A stretch of DNA of 64,000 nt from an uncultured Propionimicrobium sp. GTDB lineage: Bacteria; Actinomycetota; Actinomycetes; Propionibacteriales; Propionibacteriaceae. The notes under the pieces were generated by a model. It saw nothing but the letters and a program-made list of their open reading frames with translations. It searched no databases and was not told the DNA's origin. Both the position numbers and the translations under genes were made by a program. Of this stretch, positions 60,592 to 64,000 are shown piece after piece. Where the stretch lies: positions 1 through 64,000 of the forward strand of contig CAMIGX010000008.1 in the NCBI GenBank assembly GCA_946221385.1, read 5' to 3'. Within the stretch, counting starts at the first letter, position 1. Every line of letters begins with the position of its first letter.

Positions 60592-63555
60592 ATGCGGCAG
60601 CGGGCTTGGTCATCTGGCGAGCTGGCGCGGCTCGGCTTTTCCGCCAACGCCCAGGCGATGAGTCGACTGACGAAAATATTTGCCGCCTGTGCAAATGATG
60701 AGCTCTTTGATGAGCTGCTCAGCCAGCTATCGGGTGCTGCGGAGCCCGATCAAGCCTTGAGCGGCTTGGTCGAGCTTGTCGAGCAAGACCCTGCGGTGCT
60801 GGTCGATTTCGATTCGTCGGCGCGGTCGGGCTTGATCAAAGTGCTGGGCGGTTCGCTTGGCCTTCAGCGGCACATTCGGGCTCATCTGGACGCGGCGCGC
60901 GCCTGCCAGCACACAGATCGGGCATCGGCGCAGGTGATCCGTCAACGGATCGCCGATGCGGTGGGCGTGCCGGCGCAAAGTCTTGGCTTGATTGTCGCCG
61001 AAGATCCGAAGGCAGCCGACCGGCTGCGACTAGCCAACAAATGGGAGTTGACGCGCATTGCCGCCCGTGACCTCAACGCGGCCGACCCGACCGAGATCCT
61101 GGCAGATATTGCCGCTGAGCTTTCTGATCTGGCAGACGCGGTACTGGCCGGCGCTTTGGCCGTCGCCAGGGCTGAAGTTGATGACCATCAAGTGACGAGG
61201 CTCGCCGTCATCGGCTTGGGAAAAGCGGGCGCACAAGAACTCAACTATCTGTCAGATGTCGACGTACTTTTCGTCGCCGAGCCTGCTGAGCATGCCGATC
61301 CGCAACGCTCGATGACGGTCGCGACGAAACTAGCGGCGGCGTTGACGCGGATTTGCTCTGCGCACAGTCCAGCCGGCAGCATCTGGACCTTGGACGCCGG
61401 ACTTCGCCCCGAAGGCAATGCAGGACCATTAGTGCGGACATTGGCCGGGCATCGCAGCTATTACGAAAAATGGGCGAAAAACTGGGAATTTCAGGCAATG
61501 CTGAAAGCCCGTCCAATGGCTGGTGATATCGAACTCGGTGAACAATTTTGTGAATTAGTCGCCGAAGGCGTTTGGTCGGTCGGCGCGCAATCTCAATTCA
61601 TTCCTGAAATTCAGGCGATGCGTCGACGGGTCATTGAAAATATTCCGCGCGCCGAACGCGATCGAGAAATTAAGCTCGGGCCTGGCGGGTTGCGCGATAT
61701 TGAATTTTCGGTGCAATTGCTGCAATTGGTGCACGGTCGCACCGACGAAAACCTGCGGCAACGCGCGACGTTGCCGGCGCTACAAGCCCTAGTCGACGGG
61801 AGCTATATCGGACGCGAAACTGGCGCGACTTTGGCGCAGGCCTACCGTCTAGAGCGCTGCCTGGAACATCGTGAACAACTGTGGCGGCTCAAGAGAACCC
61901 ATTTACTGCCTAAGGAACCAGACGAGTTGCGTCGGCTAGCTCGCCAGCTGGGCAGCAATGATCCACAGGCCTTGGACGAAATTTGGCGGGAAACCAAGCG
62001 CACGGTGCGCCGGCTGCAGCAACGGATTTTCTATTCTCCGCTGCTGGCCACCGTCGCGAAATTGCCCGAGGAGCAAGTGCAGCTCAGCCAGGCAGCGGTT
62101 GCAGACCGGATGCGTGCGCTGGGCTTTCAAGATCCGGCGGCGGCGCTGCGTCATATCGCGGCACTGACTGGTGGGGTCACCAGGAGAGCGGCGATTCAGC
62201 GGCAACTGATGCCGGCGATGCTGGAATGGCTCAGCCAGGGCCCGAATCCAGATCTAGGCATGCTCAGCTTTCGGCAGCTTTCCGACGAATTGGGCGAGTC
62301 GAGTTGGTATCTGCGCACGCTGCGAGACGAAGGCGCCGCAGCCGAGCGGCTAGCTCGCGGACTTAGTTCGAGCCGCTATCTACCTGAGCTATTGCGGCGG
62401 TCCCCGTCATCAGTGCAGTTTTTGACTGACCGCGAACAGCTACAGCCCCGATCAGTCGACGAATTGGTCGATTCGATGCGGCAGGCCGTCACCCGCCATG
62501 ATGGCCCAGCCGAGCAAAGCGCCGCAGTGCAGGCGCTGCGCAGACGGGAACTATTCCGCCTAGCTGCCGGCGATCTGCTGGGCGAGCTCGGCTTAGCTGA
62601 GGTCGGCGCGGCATTGAGCCAGTTGACGACCGCGACCGTCGAAGCTGCCTTGAGGATGGCGCGGCGGGCCGAACGTCAAGAACATCCCGAGCTCGACATT
62701 GACCAGATCCCGATAGCTGTCATCGCGATGGGCAGTTGGGGTGGCCAAGAGATGAGCTATGGCTCTGATGCGGATGCCCTATTTGTGGTCGCTGACGATA
62801 TTTCTGCTGAACAATTGGCTGCCGCAAACAGAATCGCTGGCAACGTCGCTAATCTGGTGCGCGATTTTGGGCCAGCGCCAGCATTGACCATTGACGCCGG
62901 TTTGCGTCCAGAGGGTCGAAATGGTCCACTGGCGCGGACGCTATCCAGTTATCGGACTTATTATTCGACCTGGGCGCAGACATGGGAACGTCAAGCTTTG
63001 TTGCGGGCTAGTTTCGGCGCGGGCGACGCGCAATTAGCTGAGCAATTCTTGAGCGAAATAGCTGAAATTCGTTGGCCCAGAACAGGCATCAACCAGCAGC
63101 AAATCACAGAAATTCATAAGATGAAATCCCGAGTCGAAAAAGAACGGGCTGGCGCGACCGCAGACCGGGACGTCAAACTCGGCCCCGGCGGGCTGGCTGA
63201 CGTCGAATGGACGGTGCAGTCATTGCAATTGCAGCACGCTGGCGACAACGCCCAGCTGCGGGTCACTGGCACCATGCCCGCCTTGGCCGCAGCTGAAGCG
63301 GCCGACTTGATCGAGTCGTCAGATGCAGCGGCGTTGCGCGAAGCTTGGCAGCTGGCATCCGAAATTCGCAATAAGTCGATGATCGTGCGGAATAAGGCCA
63401 CCGATCTATTGCCGGTCGATCCTCGCGAAACCGCCGCTATAGCGCGGCTGCTCGGTCACGAAGATGCTTCCTCAGCGCAGCTATTGGAACGTCATCAGCG
63501 AGCCCGGCGGCATGCTGTCAAGGTCGTAGACAAGATCTTTTGGGGGCGAACATGA
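60592..63555 (+). CDS. glnE: Bifunctional glutamine synthetase adenylyltransferase/deadenylase
   Basis: 987 residues from ATG 60592, with TTGGAGG five bases upstream. Two nucleotidyltransferase domains are present: GLGKAGAQELNYLSDVDVLF near residue 208 and AMGSWGGQEMSYGSDADALF near residue 710, each with the DxD metal pair. In each, LDAGLRPEG follows. GlnE adds or removes AMP on glutamine synthetase I. The only GS in the window lacks the target Tyr, so its substrate must be a GlnA1 elsewhere. It overlaps the SDR gene by ATGA. Confidence 0.95.
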   Translation: MRQRAWSSGELARLGFSANAQAMSRLTKIFAACANDELFDELLSQLSGAAEPDQALSGLVELVEQDPAVLVDFDSSARSGLIKVLGGSLGLQRHIRAHLDAARACQHTDRASAQVIRQRIADAVGVPAQSLGLIVAEDPKAADRLRLANKWELTRIAARDLNAADPTEILADIAAELSDLADAVLAGALAVARAEVDDHQVTRLAVIGLGKAGAQELNYLSDVDVLFVAEPAEHADPQRSMTVATKLAAALTRICSAHSPAGSIWTLDAGLRPEGNAGPLVRTLAGHRSYYEKWAKNWEFQAMLKARPMAGDIELGEQFCELVAEGVWSVGAQSQFIPEIQAMRRRVIENIPRAERDREIKLGPGGLRDIEFSVQLLQLVHGRTDENLRQRATLPALQALVDGSYIGRETGATLAQAYRLERCLEHREQLWRLKRTHLLPKEPDELRRLARQLGSNDPQALDEIWRETKRTVRRLQQRIFYSPLLATVAKLPEEQVQLSQAAVADRMRALGFQDPAAALRHIAALTGGVTRRAAIQRQLMPAMLEWLSQGPNPDLGMLSFRQLSDELGESSWYLRTLRDEGAAAERLARGLSSSRYLPELLRRSPSSVQFLTDREQLQPRSVDELVDSMRQAVTRHDGPAEQSAAVQALRRRELFRLAAGDLLGELGLAEVGAALSQLTTATVEAALRMARRAERQEHPELDIDQIPIAVIAMGSWGGQEMSYGSDADALFVVADDISAEQLAAANRIAGNVANLVRDFGPAPALTIDAGLRPEGRNGPLARTLSSYRTYYSTWAQTWERQALLRASFGAGDAQLAEQFLSEIAEIRWPRTGINQQQITEIHKMKSRVEKERAGATADRDVKLGPGGLADVEWTVQSLQLQHAGDNAQLRVTGTMPALAAAEAADLIESSDAAALREAWQLASEIRNKSMIVRNKATDLLPVDPRETAAIARLLGHEDASSAQLLERHQRARRHAVKVVDKIFWGRT

Positions 63556-64000
63556 GTGAGCCGTCGAATCTCGACCGCAGGGTAGTCATCTTTGGTGGCG
63601 GCAGCGATATCGGATTGGCGATCCTCGCCGAGCTAGCTCGAAGCTACCCGGTGCGGGCGACTTTGGCGATGCGTCCAGATCCGACGAAGCGAGCTGCTGC
63701 GCTCGAGGCGGCCCGACTGGCTGGCGTAGCCGCGGACATCGTCGATTTCGATGCCACCGATTTCGCCTCGCATCCCGAGCTGATCGCTGAGCTATTTGAA
63801 GATCCAGTGGATGTCGCGATCCTGGCTTTCGGCCAGCTCGCCGACGCGACCGTCTGGCAGGAGCAGGCCACGTTGGTCGACTTGGTGCAGACGAATTTGA
63901 CCGGAGCGTTGAGTGTCGGCTCGCTGGTGGCGGCGCGGATGCGGCAGCAGGGCAGCGGGCGGTTGATCGTCTTGTCGTCGATGGCTGGCGAGAAAGTCCG
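63552..64000 (+). CDS. SDR-family oxidoreductase, DprE2-like (3' truncated)
   Basis: The first 149 residues are inside the window. The NAD(P) motif GGGSDIGLAI lies near residue 15, followed by the Asp motif (VDFDAT), QTNLTGALSVGSLVAAR and the catalytic-Ser start SSMAGEKVR. This last motif and the short N-terminus recall DprE2, which with DprE1 makes decaprenyl-phospho-arabinose, but a general SDR is also possible. The start overlaps the glnE stop, so the two are coupled. Confidence 0.75.
   Translation, partial: MSEPSNLDRRVVIFGGGSDIGLAILAELARSYPVRATLAMRPDPTKRAAALEAARLAGVAADIVDFDATDFASHPELIAELFEDPVDVAILAFGQLADATVWQEQATLVDLVQTNLTGALSVGSLVAARMRQQGSGRLIVLSSMAGEKV

Overview
The window is a gene-dense chromosomal segment of a moderately GC-rich actinobacterium, most likely a member of the Propionibacteriaceae. 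The reasons are the linked methylmalonyl-CoA mutase subunits with their MeaB chaperone (propionate metabolism), an actinobacterial DapC/DapD/DapE set, GlgC and an actinobacterial-type glycogen synthase, DUF3117, a DivIVA-domain protein, the GlnA2-GlnE pair and a bacterial class A RNase P RNA. I see no insertion sequence, phage gene, CRISPR array, rRNA or tRNA. Family names are recognised from sequence by eye; no database search was run.

Layout. 1-1071: end of an LPXTG wall-anchored protein built of Ig-like and Asp-rich calcium-binding repeats. 1.5-3.2 kb: KstD-like flavoprotein. 3.4-7.5 kb (minus): dhaK-dhaL-dhaM, a PEP-dependent dihydroxyacetone kinase whose DhaM is fused to HPr and a full Enzyme I. 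7.7-8.6 kb: patatin-like lipase. 8.8-13.9 kb: mutA-mutB-meaB. 14-20.2 kb: HEAT protein, tricorn protease, PrsW-type membrane protease. 20.2-30.4 kb: lipid kinase, citrate synthase, phosphoribosyltransferase, cupin, transketolase, fumarase, a hypothetical gene and a VanW protein. 30.5-36.9 kb: ferredoxin, dapC, a lysozyme-like protein, dapD, dapE, LOG-family protein, DivIVA-domain protein, DUF3117. 37-44 kb: glycogen synthase and glgC, O-methyltransferase, dapA, tatB, mrp, general-stress-like membrane protein. 44.3-53.9 kb: Xaa-Pro aminopeptidase, a CydDC-like ABC exporter pair, a secreted SxxK/LGFP protein and two tandem paralogous membrane-anchored proteins of unknown family. 54-64 kb: zinc-ribbon coiled-coil protein, rnpB, VIT1-like transporter, a small Cys4 protein, map, a DUF2510 protein, glnA2, an SCP2-like protein, glnE and the start of an SDR gene.

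How the genes fit together. Citrate synthase, fumarase, MutAB and MeaB are central-carbon functions of a propionate-forming lifestyle. DhaKLM feeds glycerol-derived dihydroxyacetone into glycolysis. DapA, DapC, DapD and DapE make diaminopimelate through succinylated intermediates for peptidoglycan. GlgC and the glycogen synthase make storage glucan. The order dapD, dapE, LOG, DivIVA, DUF3117, glycogen synthase, glgC, O-methyltransferase, tatB, mrp parallels the Rv1201c-Rv1229c region of Mycobacterium tuberculosis as I recall it, without folP2, gpgS, sigE, rseA and htrA.

The main non-routine signals are these. (i) At least sixteen genes have a TAnnnT-like hexamer six or seven bases before the start codon, so leaderless mRNAs look common. 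(ii) The tandem paralogs at 51.4 and 52.7 kb each carry the same TTGACA-N17-TGAGCT-N6-ATG promoter. (iii) A stop codon cuts the repetitive tail of the PrsW protein, and 34 further in-frame codons of the same composition follow. (iv) Several short, unrelated tandem repeats sit just after stop codons. (v) Unusual fusions occur: DhaM-HPr-EI, and an SxxK hydrolase joined to LGFP repeats.
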